Assembly: GCA_001940925.1 (NCBI GenBank)
Contig: MSGZ01000039.1
Coordinates: forward strand, 99,056-149,901
Direction: 5' to 3'
DNA length: 50,846 nt
Source: Ruminococcus sp. Phil11
GTDB taxonomy: Bacteria > Bacillota > Clostridia > Oscillospirales > Ruminococcaceae
Shown: positions 6,723 to 14,033 of the stretch, in pieces
How positions within the stretch are numbered: position 1 is the first letter of the stretch
Layout: each line of letters opens with the position of its first letter
Translations under genes and position numbers: made by a program
The notes under the pieces: generated by a model
What the model was told of the DNA's origin: nothing
Seen by the model: only the letters and a program-made list of their open reading frames with translations
Database searches by the model: none

Positions 6723-7352
6723 ATGTCAAAGACTGTCATTCTCGATCATCCGCTGATCCAGCACAAGATCACGCTGCTGCGTGACGAAAAGACCGGCACA
6801 CGGGATTTCCGCATTCTGGTGGAGGAAATCGCGATGCTCATGGGCTATGAGGCAATGCGCGATCTGCCGACTGAGCTGGTCGAGGTCAAGACGCCGATCG
6901 CGACGGCCATGGAGCCGATGCTCTCCGGCAAAAAGCTCGCAGTCGTGCCGATCCTGCGCGCCGGCCTCGGCATGGTGGACGGCATTCTGGCACTGGTACC
7001 CTCTGCGAAGGTCGGCCACATCGGCCTGTACCGCGACGAGGTAACGCATGAGCCGCATGAATACTTCTGCAAGCTGCCGGGCGGCATTGACGAGCGTCTT
7101 GTGATCCTGCCCGACCCGATGCTCGCGACGGGCGGCTCTGCGATCCAGGCGGTGGACTTCATCAAGGCAAAGGGCTGCACGAACATCAAGTTCATGTGCA
7201 TTATTGCGGCGCCGGAGGGTCTGAAGGCCCTGCAGGAGGCGCATCCGGACATTGACATTTACTGTGGCTGCGTGGACAGCCACCTGAATGAGAATGCCTA
7301 TATCGTCCCCGGCCTCGGCGACGCCGGCGACCGCATCTTCGGAACGAAATAA
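6723..7352 (+). CDS. upp: Uracil phosphoribosyltransferase
   Basis: This 209-residue cytosolic enzyme makes UMP from uracil and PRPP, the key salvage step. The full family length is present. Diagnostic segments include [12 protein letters not shown] (about 79-90), HIGLYRDE, the PRPP-binding loop [12 protein letters not shown] (about 129-140), CIIAAPEG, and the C-terminal uracil-site segment [17 protein letters not shown], which matches the typical GDAGDR ending. It is in an operon with the permease, 30 bases upstream, with its own AAAGGA site. No frameshift or missing motif is seen. Confidence 0.97.
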   Translation: MSKTVILDHPLIQHKITLLRDEKTGTRDFRILVEEIAMLMGYEAMRDLPTELVEVKTPIATAMEPMLSGKKLAVVPILRAGLGMVDGILALVPSAKVGHIGLYRDEVTHEPHEYFCKLPGGIDERLVILPDPMLATGGSAIQAVDFIKAKGCTNIKFMCIIAAPEGLKALQEAHPDIDIYCGCVDSHLNENAYIVPGLGDAGDRIFGTK

Positions 7353-7391
7353 GCGGTATCGCTTCGCGATGATCTATAATGGGCTCCGCCA

Positions 7392-7419
7392 AACATGAAG
7401 AAACTTGTTTCTTCATGTT
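7392..7419. repeat. Perfect hairpin, arms AACATGAAGAAA
   Basis: The arms AACATGAAGAAA and TTTCTTCATGTT are complementary over 12 bp with a 4-nt loop. It lies 40 bases after the upp stop. The stem is weak in G/C and has no T run, so it may be an mRNA-stabilising structure or repeat rather than a terminator. Confidence 0.65.
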
Positions 7420-7427
7420 GAACCCTG

Positions 7428-7450
7428 CCAAAGGGACACTGTCCCTTTGG
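7428..7450. repeat. Perfect hairpin, arms CCAAAGGGAC
   Basis: The arms CCAAAGGGAC and GTCCCTTTGG form a perfect 10-bp stem around a 3-nt loop, directly after the 7392-7419 hairpin. No T run follows. Confidence 0.65.
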
Positions 7451-7471
7451 AATCCCGTTATAAAGAACAAG

Positions 7472-7502
7472 AGGGTGCTGACGAAACAGTCGGCGTCCTT
7501 TT
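7472..7502 (+). terminator. Probable terminator of the uraA-upp operon
   Basis: Arms AGGGTGCTGAC and GTCGGCGTCCT form eleven pairs, three of them G-U, followed by TTTT. The stem resembles the hairpin at 490-523 (GGACGC/GCGTCC core), as if both derive from one repeat family. Confidence 0.6.
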
Positions 7503-7550
7503 GGCATCAAGCTGACGGTCAAGCACTTCGCAACCGGTTCGCAGTCATAT

Positions 7551-7634
7551 CAAAAATTTTGGTCGAGCTTTTTTAAAAGCTCGCGGGTCGAGGGCAGAGC
7601 CCCCGTCGCGCTCCGCAGAGCGCGAAACTCCCCA
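7551..7634 (-). repeat. Dispersed intergenic repeat, copy B (inverted)
   Basis: The reverse complement reads GGGGAGTTTCGC, then a stem with sequence different from copy A, then GGCTCTGCCCTCGACCCGCG and a GAGCTTTT/AAAAGCTC hairpin. It is nearly identical to 364-447 outside the stem and oriented oppositely. Confidence 0.75.
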
Positions 7635-7705
7635 GCGTTCTCACACGGGAAGATATCAAGGCGAGATTTAGTGAATTTGTACTATAAATAATACCGACAC
7701 AGCTA

Positions 7706-7740
7706 ACAGCGTGTCCCGAAAGGGATGCGCTGTTTTTTTT
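7706..7740 (+). terminator. Strong terminator before the conjugation operon
   Basis: Arms ACAGCGTGTCCC (7706-7717) and GGGATGCGCTGT (7722-7733) pair over 12 bp (two G-U) around a GAAA tetraloop. Eight T residues follow (7733-7740). It sits 26 bases before the first start codon at 7766, so it could be a leader attenuator as well as a boundary terminator. Confidence 0.75.
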
Positions 7741-7765
7741 GTGCCAAAACAAAGGAGGTTCAATC

Positions 7766-8110
7766 ATGCCGTCAGGCCGAAGCAAAGCTGCGAAGCAGCA
7801 GTCACACACGATGCTGACACCGGACATTACCAAAAGCGATATTTCGTGGGAAGAAATGGGCATTTTAAGCCAGATGCTCAACATCCCGGAATGCGATTAC
7901 GTAACGCCGGAACAGCTCGCACGATATTCAACCGATCCGCCTTCGTCCGTCAGAAAGCTGCTGGATGCACTTGTGAAAAAGGATTTCATCCGGAACATGG
8001 ACGGGATATACTGCATCAACAAGTACCGCATCAAGGATATGCAGCTCACTGAGATTCAGAAAGGCCAGGTGATCCGCTTTACTGACGATGTTGTCGGAAA
8101 GGAGGAATAA
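7766..8110 (+). CDS. Small winged-helix-like protein
   Basis: This 114-residue protein is probably DNA-binding. The start MPSGRSK follows AAAGGAGGT by 7 bases; a longer frame from 7739 has no site. The N-terminus is basic and polar (about 1-22). Residues 25-95 read as a compact helical domain with a probable wing: ISWEEMGILSQMLN, VTPEQLARYSTDPPSSVRKLLDALVKKDFI and a beta turn MDGIYCINKYRI, the pattern of a winged helix with the recognition helix near PSSVRKLLDAL. It is the first gene of the conjugation operon, 2 bases before the initiator-like gene. Roles as element regulator or replication accessory are both possible; I do not recognise a named family. Confidence 0.7.
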   Translation: MPSGRSKAAKQQSHTMLTPDITKSDISWEEMGILSQMLNIPECDYVTPEQLARYSTDPPSSVRKLLDALVKKDFIRNMDGIYCINKYRIKDMQLTEIQKGQVIRFTDDVVGKEE

Positions 8111-8112
8111 TC

Positions 8113-9261
8113 ATGGCAGGAAGTGTTTCCAACGGCACTATTTTTCGGGTGCCGCGTCGGGATAATTACACGATCATGTCCAATGTTCATCTCCGTGATC
8201 CGAACCTGACTTGGAAAGCACGCGGGTTACTTTCGACGATTTTGAGTTTCCCGCCGGATTGGGACTATACGCTTGCTGGACTGGCAACGTGTGCAAAGGA
8301 CAACATTGCTTCTACACGAACCGGAGTATTGGAATTGGAAAATAACGGTTATCTTCACCGACTCCAACATCGAAAACCTGACGGAACATGGGCGAAGATG
8401 GAGTTTCAGGTCTTTGAAGATCCAGCACAGAACCCTTGTTTCAAAATTAAAACAAATTTTGAAAACGATGCAAAAGTAAAGGCAAAAAATAAAACAAATA
8501 CAAAGTTAAAGCAAAAACTATTTGAAAACAACGTAGATGCGTCATCTCAACCGGTATGCGATTTTCCGATATCGGATAATCCGACAACGGAAAAACCGAT
8601 ATCGGAAAAACCGATATCGGAAAATCGAACGCAATTAAATACTCAAGAAATCAAAAACTCAACGAATCAAAAACTCAATCAATCTATCAATCCTGACACT
8701 GCGGAAAACTCCGATGATGGATTGATTGATAGAGCAGCGGAGCTGCCGAATGGATTGGTGGACACGCTCGAAGCTATCGGATATCAGTTCTCGTATTCCA
8801 GACCGGAAAGCGATCAGGAGCTGCGTGAGTGGATGAAGGCCGAATCTCTGAGAAACGCTGATCTGAAAATTTGCAGGATCCCGCACAGCTTCGCCAAGAG
8901 TAAACCGGTCATGGATAAGGCTTTGCGTCTGGTGGCAAGTTTTGATACTTACCGCAAGGATGATCCGTTTGATCCGATTATCGGTTTTATTTCGGCACTG
9001 GCATCCATGGCAACGACCGAAACAGCCAAATACAACAAGCGCACCGTGCGGGCCGAACAGGTCATAGACAAGATCAACGAGCGCATTGCTGCCGACGGCT
9101 GCATTTTCGACTGGCTGCTGAGTTTTGAAACACGTTGGGAGGAAATCTACGAAGAACGCCGGGACAAGATCACGCATCGGTCGGCATACCTGAAATCCTG
9201 CCTCTGGAAATGGCTGGAGGACAGCGATGCGGAAACGCTGACAGACATTCCGGCAATCTGA
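8113..9261 (+). CDS. Replication-initiator-like HTH protein
   Basis: This 382-residue protein has an N-terminal helix-turn-helix of the HTH_36 type (about 10-95). It shows the typical LTWKARGLLSTILSFPPDWDYT, a helix with SVRTG-like recognition residues (ASTRTGVLELENNGYL) and the R-KPDGTW-K-EFQVFE wing. Such proteins open the replication/transfer modules of Firmicutes conjugative elements and are usually called replication initiators or DnaD-like proteins. A polar linker (about 110-210) contains a pentapeptide-like repeat (PISEK) encoded by four 15-bp DNA repeats, then Asn/Gln-rich sequence. The C-terminal 170 residues are helical, with IIGFISALASMAT and FDWLLSFETRWEEIYEERRDK. The start follows GGAGG by 6 bases. 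Codon use and base content are AT-richer in the linker. Its role as initiator is inferred. Confidence 0.7.
   Translation: MAGSVSNGTIFRVPRRDNYTIMSNVHLRDPNLTWKARGLLSTILSFPPDWDYTLAGLATCAKDNIASTRTGVLELENNGYLHRLQHRKPDGTWAKMEFQVFEDPAQNPCFKIKTNFENDAKVKAKNKTNTKLKQKLFENNVDASSQPVCDFPISDNPTTEKPISEKPISENRTQLNTQEIKNSTNQKLNQSINPDTAENSDDGLIDRAAELPNGLVDTLEAIGYQFSYSRPESDQELREWMKAESLRNADLKICRIPHSFAKSKPVMDKALRLVASFDTYRKDDPFDPIIGFISALASMATTETAKYNKRTVRAEQVIDKINERIAADGCIFDWLLSFETRWEEIYEERRDKITHRSAYLKSCLWKWLEDSDAETLTDIPAI
8566..8625 (+). repeat. Four 15-bp iteron-like direct repeats
   Basis: Units start at 8566, 8581, 8596 and 8611. Each is a ten-base core followed by five A/T-rich bases: CCGATATCGG (three exact copies) and CCGACAACGG (second copy), then ATAAT or AAAAA/AAAAT. 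Just downstream, AATCAAAAACTCAA occurs twice (8649-8662, 8665-8678) in an AT-rich stretch. The array is in frame and also encodes a pentapeptide repeat, so a protein-level cause is possible. Confidence 0.8.
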
Positions 9262-9304
9262 TACGCTTCCAAATCATCCAGAATGCGATTTCACGGCGTT
9301 TATC

Positions 9305-9335
9305 CCTGTTTCTGGTATGGGATACCAGAAACAGG
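9305..9335. repeat. Perfect 14-bp hairpin before the 9392 gene
   Basis: The arms CCTGTTTCTGGTAT and ATACCAGAAACAGG are perfectly complementary with loop GGG. It lies in the 130-base gap between the initiator-like gene and the next gene, without a T run. It may stabilise or process the polycistronic mRNA, or be a binding site. Confidence 0.75.
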
Positions 9336-9391
9336 CAAACCCGCCGCAAATTGCACGTAAACGTCAAATACGAGAAACGGAGGAATTGAAA

Positions 9392-9670
9392 ATGCCATTT
9401 TTTGTTGAAACTATGGACGGCGAGCTGATTAACACGGCTTTTCTTCGCAGCATCTCCCCTATCTCCGGCGAAACGCAGCGCGGTGCGACCGCATACGCCA
9501 TTGCCGGTTACTGGATGGCAGATACCGTCCCTCTGACCGAGGAACCGGACGAGCCGGTTCAGCTCGGTTATTACGACACCGAAGCGGAGCTGCGGCAGGA
9601 TTATGACCGCTTCCTCGCTGCACTTGCCAGCGGAACAGCGTGTCTGTTCCGCTTCGGAAGCAATTACTGA
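9392..9670 (+). CDS. Small hypothetical protein of the conjugation operon
   Basis: This 92-residue protein is not recognised. The start MPFFVET is chosen because GGAGG lies 8 bases upstream; the upstream in-frame codons run through the hairpin. The protein has no signal peptide or membrane segment. It is acidic, with several aromatic residues and a C-terminal helix YDTEAELRQDYDRFLAALASG. Its stop codon overlaps the start of the PcfB gene (TGATG), which implies translational coupling and a role tied to transfer or its control. Confidence 0.7.
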   Translation: MPFFVETMDGELINTAFLRSISPISGETQRGATAYAIAGYWMADTVPLTEEPDEPVQLGYYDTEAELRQDYDRFLAALASGTACLFRFGSNY

Positions 9671-10161
9671 TGCCTGCAACATCTGATCAGGTCGCCAAGA
9701 AAACGCTGGATGTCATCATCGAAAGCGAAAAAATGACATCGGCAGTCCTGAAATCGGCTCTTGCAGATATGCTGAAACAGCCGGATACTTCCAGACGCAC
9801 ACAAACAACCCTTGGCGATCTGGCTGCCAAATCGGGCAGAAATCTGGAAAGTATCGAGATAAATGCAAGCAACATCAAGGATTTTGAGAAAGCTGCCAAA
9901 CGGCATCATGTGCAGTTTGCGCTGCGCAGAGAGGTCGGCAGCGATCCGCCGGTGTATCATGTGATCTTTCAGTCAAACCGCATGGAAGATATGCAGCGGG
10001 CATTTGCAGATTATGCCGGAGTGATGCAGAAGCGCGTGAAAGAGCATACAATCCCCAAGGAAAAACGACAGGAGATTGCAAAGGCTGCGCAGAAAGCACA
10101 CAACAAGTCACACGGCAAATCGCAGGAAAGAAACCTGACGCACGGTGAGGTGACGCGGTAA
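9670..10161 (+). CDS. pcfB: PcfB/DUF3801 family conjugation protein
   Basis: This 163-residue protein resembles the PcfB (DUF3801) family, which in pCF10-type systems works with the coupling ATPase and relaxosome. Recognisable parts are the N-terminal helix ATSDQVAKKTLDVIIESEKMTSAVLKSALADML, the polar segment with TTLGDLAAKSG, and the beta-alpha half IEINASNIKDFEKAAKRHHVQFALRREV followed by YHVIFQSNRMEDMQRAFADYA. The start overlaps the previous stop by one base, and the stop overlaps the VirD4 start (TAATG). A basic C-terminal tail (about 125-163) is rich in Lys, His and Arg. Confidence 0.82.
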   Translation: MPATSDQVAKKTLDVIIESEKMTSAVLKSALADMLKQPDTSRRTQTTLGDLAAKSGRNLESIEINASNIKDFEKAAKRHHVQFALRREVGSDPPVYHVIFQSNRMEDMQRAFADYAGVMQKRVKEHTIPKEKRQEIAKAAQKAHNKSHGKSQERNLTHGEVTR

Positions 10162-12152
10162 TGGCTTCGACCAAGCTCAAAAAAAATCTGCTGCTTTCGC
10201 TTCCCGGAATCATGTTCGCATTCGTGGGCAATATCGTTTCATTTTCAGCCCGAAACACGACCGGGCATGATGTCAGCGACAAGCTCATGTCTTTCCTGGA
10301 AATATTTGCAGAAAAAATAACAATTCCGATTCCAAGTCTGCATCCGATTGACCTTCTGGTCGGTCTGCTGTCTGCCGCTGCGTTCTATGTGATCTGGAAG
10401 CTGCGAAAAGCCAATGCGAAGCAATACCGGACCGGCAAGGAGCATGGCAGCGCGCGTTGGGCAACAGAGGACGAATCCAAAGTGTTCCGCGCAAAGCAGT
10501 TCTGCGATAACATCATCATCACAGCAACACTCTGGATGACGATGCTGAAACCGAAAAACATCAAGTTCGCCAGAAACCATAACGTCCTGATCATCGGCGG
10601 CTCCGGTACCGGTAAGACGCGATTTTACCTGAAGCCGAATCTGATGCAGATGTTCGGCAGCTACGTCGTGACGGATCCGAAAGGTCTGGTGCTGATTGAA
10701 TGCGGCAAGATGCTGGAACGCGGCAGACCGAAGCGGGACGAAAAGGGAAAAATTCTGAAAGACAAATCCGGTAAAATCATTTACGAACCGTACAACATCA
10801 AGGTTTTCAACACGGTCGATTTCGGAAAGTCTATGCATTATAATCCGATGGCATATATCCGCAATGGACATCGTGAAGAAGACATTCTGAAACTGGTAGA
10901 TGTGCTGATCCGCAACACTACCGGCAATGGTCCCAAATCCGGTGAGGACTTCTGGGTAAAAGCGGAACGCCTTCTGTACATGGCGTACATCGCCCTGATG
11001 TTTGCGATATATCCGGAGGAAGAACGCAACTTCGGCTCTCTGATAGAGTTAATTAACGATTCTGAGGTTCGGGAAGATGATGAAAATTTCAAGAACCATG
11101 TCGATCTGCTGTTCGATACTATTGAACGCTGGCTTGAAAACCGGATGCTTGACGAAACAGAGAGCGCAGAGCTGGAAGCGGAGGACACAGAAAGCAGTCT
11201 GTACTTCCTGGGGCTGATGAATGATCTGGACGGCGAAACGCCGACAGACGAGCAGGCTTCCATTGCACGGTTCGCAATCCGGCAGTATAAGGCATATAAG
11301 CTGGCTGCCGGTAAAACGGCAAAATCTATCCTGATCTCCTGTGCGACGCGCCTCGGCGTTTTCAGCATTGACGAGATTCTGGAAATTACCAGTTATGACG
11401 AGCTGGAGCTTGACAAGATCGGTGATGAGCTGACAGCTCTGTTCGTGATCGTTCCGGATACAGATGCGACATTCAATTTCTTGGTCGCAATTCTGTATAC
11501 GCAGATGTTCAATATGCTTTGCACGAGAGCAGACAGCAATCGGGGGGGCAAGTTAAAGTACCATGTTCATTGCCTGCTTGATGAGTTTAAGAATATCGGA
11601 GAGATTCCGAATTTCGACAAGCTCATCGCAACAATCCGTTCTCGTGAAATATCCGCCAGCATTGTTTTGCAGACCAAATCGCAGTTAAAGGATCTGTACA
11701 AGGAAAATGCTGATACAATCGAGGGCAACTGCGACACGCTGCTGTTCCTCGGCGGAAGTGAAAAAACCACGCTCAAAGAGCTTTCTGATGCTTTGGGCAA
11801 GGAAACGATTGACATTATCAGCACTTCGATGCAGAAAGGTCAATCGACTTCCAGTGGATGGTCTTATCAGAAACAAGGAAGGGAGTTGATGACATCAGAG
11901 GAAATCTTCACCATGGATCGCGGTAAATGTATCGCACGAGTCGGCGGTTTTCATCCGTTTTTCTGCGACAAGTACGATATTACCAGACACCCGATGTATG
12001 GCTGCCTCCTGGATGCACACATGGGAAAGCCGGATGAAGCAAAGTTCACCTTTGATATTGCGGCTTACACGCAGGGCATCAGAAAGCAGCAGAAAGCAGT
12101 CGTATCGAGAGATACTGCTGTTGACGTTTATGAAGCAAAAACGGGAAATTAA
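10161..12152 (+). CDS. virD4: VirD4-like type IV coupling ATPase
   Basis: This 663-residue coupling protein (TraG/VirD4/PcfC family) is a hexameric inner-membrane ATPase that feeds substrates to the type IV secretion channel. Two N-terminal membrane segments lie at about 10-30 and 55-75. A GSARWAT segment precedes the nucleotide-binding domain. Walker A is GGSGTGKT at 146-153, a VTDPKG motif follows, and Walker B is LLDEF near 472-476 followed by NIGEIPNF. The late motif SQLKDLYKENADTIEGNCDT and FLGGSEK are typical. An unusual acidic insertion (about 295-350) separates the two halves, probably the all-alpha domain. The gene starts in the stop codon of pcfB. Which substrates it recognises is central here because no relaxase is seen. 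Confidence 0.93.
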   Translation: MASTKLKKNLLLSLPGIMFAFVGNIVSFSARNTTGHDVSDKLMSFLEIFAEKITIPIPSLHPIDLLVGLLSAAAFYVIWKLRKANAKQYRTGKEHGSARWATEDESKVFRAKQFCDNIIITATLWMTMLKPKNIKFARNHNVLIIGGSGTGKTRFYLKPNLMQMFGSYVVTDPKGLVLIECGKMLERGRPKRDEKGKILKDKSGKIIYEPYNIKVFNTVDFGKSMHYNPMAYIRNGHREEDILKLVDVLIRNTTGNGPKSGEDFWVKAERLLYMAYIALMFAIYPEEERNFGSLIELINDSEVREDDENFKNHVDLLFDTIERWLENRMLDETESAELEAEDTESSLYFLGLMNDLDGETPTDEQASIARFAIRQYKAYKLAAGKTAKSILISCATRLGVFSIDEILEITSYDELELDKIGDELTALFVIVPDTDATFNFLVAILYTQMFNMLCTRADSNRGGKLKYHVHCLLDEFKNIGEIPNFDKLIATIRSREISASIVLQTKSQLKDLYKENADTIEGNCDTLLFLGGSEKTTLKELSDALGKETIDIISTSMQKGQSTSSGWSYQKQGRELMTSEEIFTMDRGKCIARVGGFHPFFCDKYDITRHPMYGCLLDAHMGKPDEAKFTFDIAAYTQGIRKQQKAVVSRDTAVDVYEAKTGN

Positions 12153-12174
12153 AATTAAGAGAGGTTGAATTACT

Positions 12175-12552
12175 ATGCAAAGATCCAATACCGAGCTGTC
12201 CGCACGCTGTGCAAAGGCGAAAAAGATTACCACGATCGTCATCACGGCAATGTGTGCAGTCACGATGTTTACTGTCACCGCATTCGCTGCTGAGGTCGAT
12301 CCGTCCAACTTCATCACTGCGATGAAGAAGATTCTCCGTGCAATCCTGATTATGGTCGGTGCCGGTTTTGCAATCTTCGGCGTTGTGGATATTTCCGAGG
12401 GTATCGGTGACAACAACGGTGCGGCAAAATCCACGGGCATCAAAAAGACAATGGCAGGTGCAGGCATCATTATGGCAGGTATCGTGCTTGTTCCGGTCCT
12501 TGCAGACATGATGACAGATGCGTTTGCTGATGGTACAGCCGCAGGAACCTGA
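12175..12552 (+). CDS. Maff2 family small membrane protein
   Basis: This 125-residue protein has a long basic N-terminus and a signal-like hydrophobic stretch ending in VTAFAA (about 39). Two more hydrophobic segments follow: ILRAILIMVGAGFAIFGVVDISEGI and GIKKTMAGAGIIMAGIVLVPVLADMM. The G-x2-DISEGIGDNNGAAKSTGIKK loop matches the Maff2 family that always sits beside the TrbL-like gene in Firmicutes conjugative transposons. Size, export signal and two-helix layout resemble VirB2-type pilins or pore subunits, but that role is inferred. Intergenic spacing to virD4 is 22 bases, with an AGAGGTTG site. Confidence 0.85.
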   Translation: MQRSNTELSARCAKAKKITTIVITAMCAVTMFTVTAFAAEVDPSNFITAMKKILRAILIMVGAGFAIFGVVDISEGIGDNNGAAKSTGIKKTMAGAGIIMAGIVLVPVLADMMTDAFADGTAAGT

Positions 12553-12580
12553 TTGTTACGCATTTTCCAAGGAAAGAATA

Positions 12581-12610
12581 GAACCGGTGCAGCGAAAGCT
12601 GCATCGGTTC
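12581..12610 (+). repeat. Intercistronic hairpin before the TrbL-like gene
   Basis: Arms GAACCGGTGCAGC and GCTGCATCGGTTC pair over 13 bp (one G-U) around a GAAA tetraloop. It ends 19 nt before the GTG start at 12630 and has no T run. Position and size match the GGGCTCC-type palindromes placed before other genes of this operon, although the sequence is unrelated. Confidence 0.8.
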
Positions 12611-12629
12611 CAAGAAAAGAGGTGACACC

Positions 12630-13628
12630 GTGGACTGGTTAGGAGAGCTGAAAGACGAAATCTCCGATGCAATTCATAATTCCCTTGCCGAAATCGTGGA
12701 AAAAGCACTGACATCCGGACAGGAGCTTCTGAAAACCGGTATGAATAACAATATGGCAGGCAACGACGGTCTGTTTGCGAATTTCCTGACCAAGCATCCG
12801 TCTGAGTTTGATGCGACATTATCCGAAGGCAGCGAGCATGCCGGTGAGCTGTGGGAAGCCATGCGGACGTTGAGCATCAATGCCGTTGTCCCGATTGCCG
12901 GTCTGATCATGGCGGTTGTTCTGCTGTATGAGCTGCTGCAAATGGTGTCGGATCACAATAATTTCCGGGAGCCTGACTTGTCAATCATAGCGCGATGGGG
13001 TATCAAGGTGCTATGCGGTGCATTGCTGGTATCACACATGTTCGATATGGCATCCGGCTTTCTTGCGTTCGGCTCTTATGCTACAAACAAGGCGATCTCA
13101 ACTATATTCGGATTGAACGGCACATATCTGTCATCGGTCGCAGAGTTCCATATAGATGCGACGGATATGACAGTAGCAGAGCTGCTGCTGGACATCATAT
13201 TATCAGGATTTCTGTTGATTATCATAGGTGCGATGCTTGTGATTGTCATTATCGTGCTTGCATCCCGTATGATTGAAGTATTCATGTATCTGACTGCCTC
13301 GCCGCTGCCGGTTGCAACGATGATGAACCGGGATTGGGGCGAAATCGGCAAAAACTGGATTCGCAACATGGTTGCGCTCGGTTTCCAGAGCTTTTTTATC
13401 GTGATCGCGCTGTCGATCTTCCAGACAATCTTTACTGCCGTGCTTGCAAGTATGGCAGCGACACCGGCAGAACCGGCAGTTCCGCCGGTACCGGGTGCTC
13501 CGCCTGCACCGGCGGCAACACCGAATCTCACATTGAATCTGATTCTTCTGATGGGCTATGCACTCGCGCTGTGCTTTACGATTCTGAAATCGGGACAGAT
13601 TTCCAAATCTATCTTCAATGCGCATTAA
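12630..13628 (+). CDS. TrbL/VirB6-like conjugation membrane protein
   Basis: This 332-residue polytopic membrane protein is the probable inner-membrane pore component of the secretion channel. It starts with GTG at 12630 (MDWLGELKDEISD), preceded by AGAGGTGA at 12619-12626; no ATG fits as well. A soluble N-terminal amphipathic region (about 1-85) is followed by six or so hydrophobic segments, including IAGLIMAVVLLYELLQMV, FLLIIIGAMLVIVIIVLASRMIEVFMYLTASPLPVATM and ALGFQSFFIVIALSIFQTIF. A Pro/Ala-rich loop (about 272-295) precedes the last helix. The SPLPVATMM segment and the NWIRNM helix are characteristic of the family. It lies directly between Maff2 and PrgI, the standard order. Confidence 0.85.
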   Translation: MDWLGELKDEISDAIHNSLAEIVEKALTSGQELLKTGMNNNMAGNDGLFANFLTKHPSEFDATLSEGSEHAGELWEAMRTLSINAVVPIAGLIMAVVLLYELLQMVSDHNNFREPDLSIIARWGIKVLCGALLVSHMFDMASGFLAFGSYATNKAISTIFGLNGTYLSSVAEFHIDATDMTVAELLLDIILSGFLLIIIGAMLVIVIIVLASRMIEVFMYLTASPLPVATMMNRDWGEIGKNWIRNMVALGFQSFFIVIALSIFQTIFTAVLASMAATPAEPAVPPVPGAPPAPAATPNLTLNLILLMGYALALCFTILKSGQISKSIFNAH

Positions 13629-13637
13629 GGAGTTCAC

Positions 13638-14033
13638 ATGAAGTATATACGAGTTCCGAAAGATATTAACGCGATTAAGGAGAAACTGTTTTTTAATCTG
13701 TCAAAGCGGCAGGCATTGAGTTTTCTCATCGGAGCGATCTGCGGATTCCCGGTCTATTACCTGACAAAAGGAATTGACCTGACGCTTGCGGTCGTTCTCA
13801 TGTTCATAGCAGCAACCCCGGCTCTGGTATGGGGCATGTTTGAGAGAAACGGGCTGCATATTGAGGATTACGCCAAACTGATTAAGAATTACCTGAAAAC
13901 CGATAAGATCAGGCGGTATGAAACAAGCAGTCCGTACCGTCTGATCGAAGATGAAATCGAATATGAACGGCTTGTAAAACGGCTGAAGCAGGGAGGGAAA
14001 AAGGTTGCTGTTCAAAAAAGGAAACGAAACTGA
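13638..14033 (+). CDS. prgI: PrgI/VirB3-like protein
   Basis: This 131-residue member of the PrgI family is the Gram-positive counterpart of VirB3. The N-terminal motif is YIRVPKDINAIKEKLFFNLSKRQA, followed by two close membrane helices (FLIGAICGFPVYYLT and LAVVLMFIAATPALVWGMF) and a cytosolic tail with ERNGLHIEDYAKLIKNYLKT. The gene overlaps the following virB4 gene by 29 bases, as is common because the two products act together. The start follows AAGGAG. Confidence 0.9.
   Translation: MKYIRVPKDINAIKEKLFFNLSKRQALSFLIGAICGFPVYYLTKGIDLTLAVVLMFIAATPALVWGMFERNGLHIEDYAKLIKNYLKTDKIRRYETSSPYRLIEDEIEYERLVKRLKQGGKKVAVQKRKRN

Larger units (their letters stand above)
7353..7765. other. Intergenic region between upp and the conjugative element
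   Basis: No gene is seen. In order the region holds two perfect hairpins (7392-7419, 7428-7450), a probable terminator (7472-7502), the inverted copy of the dispersed repeat (7551-7634), an AT-rich stretch with TATAAA at 7683, and a strong terminator hairpin (7706-7740) just before the first mobile-element gene. No clear promoter for the downstream operon could be assigned. The left boundary of the element probably lies here, but I see no obvious attachment-site duplication. Confidence 0.6.

Noticed and set aside
7353..7765. An attachment site or oriT at the left end of the element
   Set aside because: No direct duplicate was found at the right side by eye, and the hairpins present are explained as terminators or dispersed repeats. 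Without the true right end this cannot be claimed.
8566..8625. Reading the 15-bp repeats as a CRISPR array
   Set aside because: The units are adjacent without unique spacers and lie in a coding frame; iterons or a peptide repeat explain them better.
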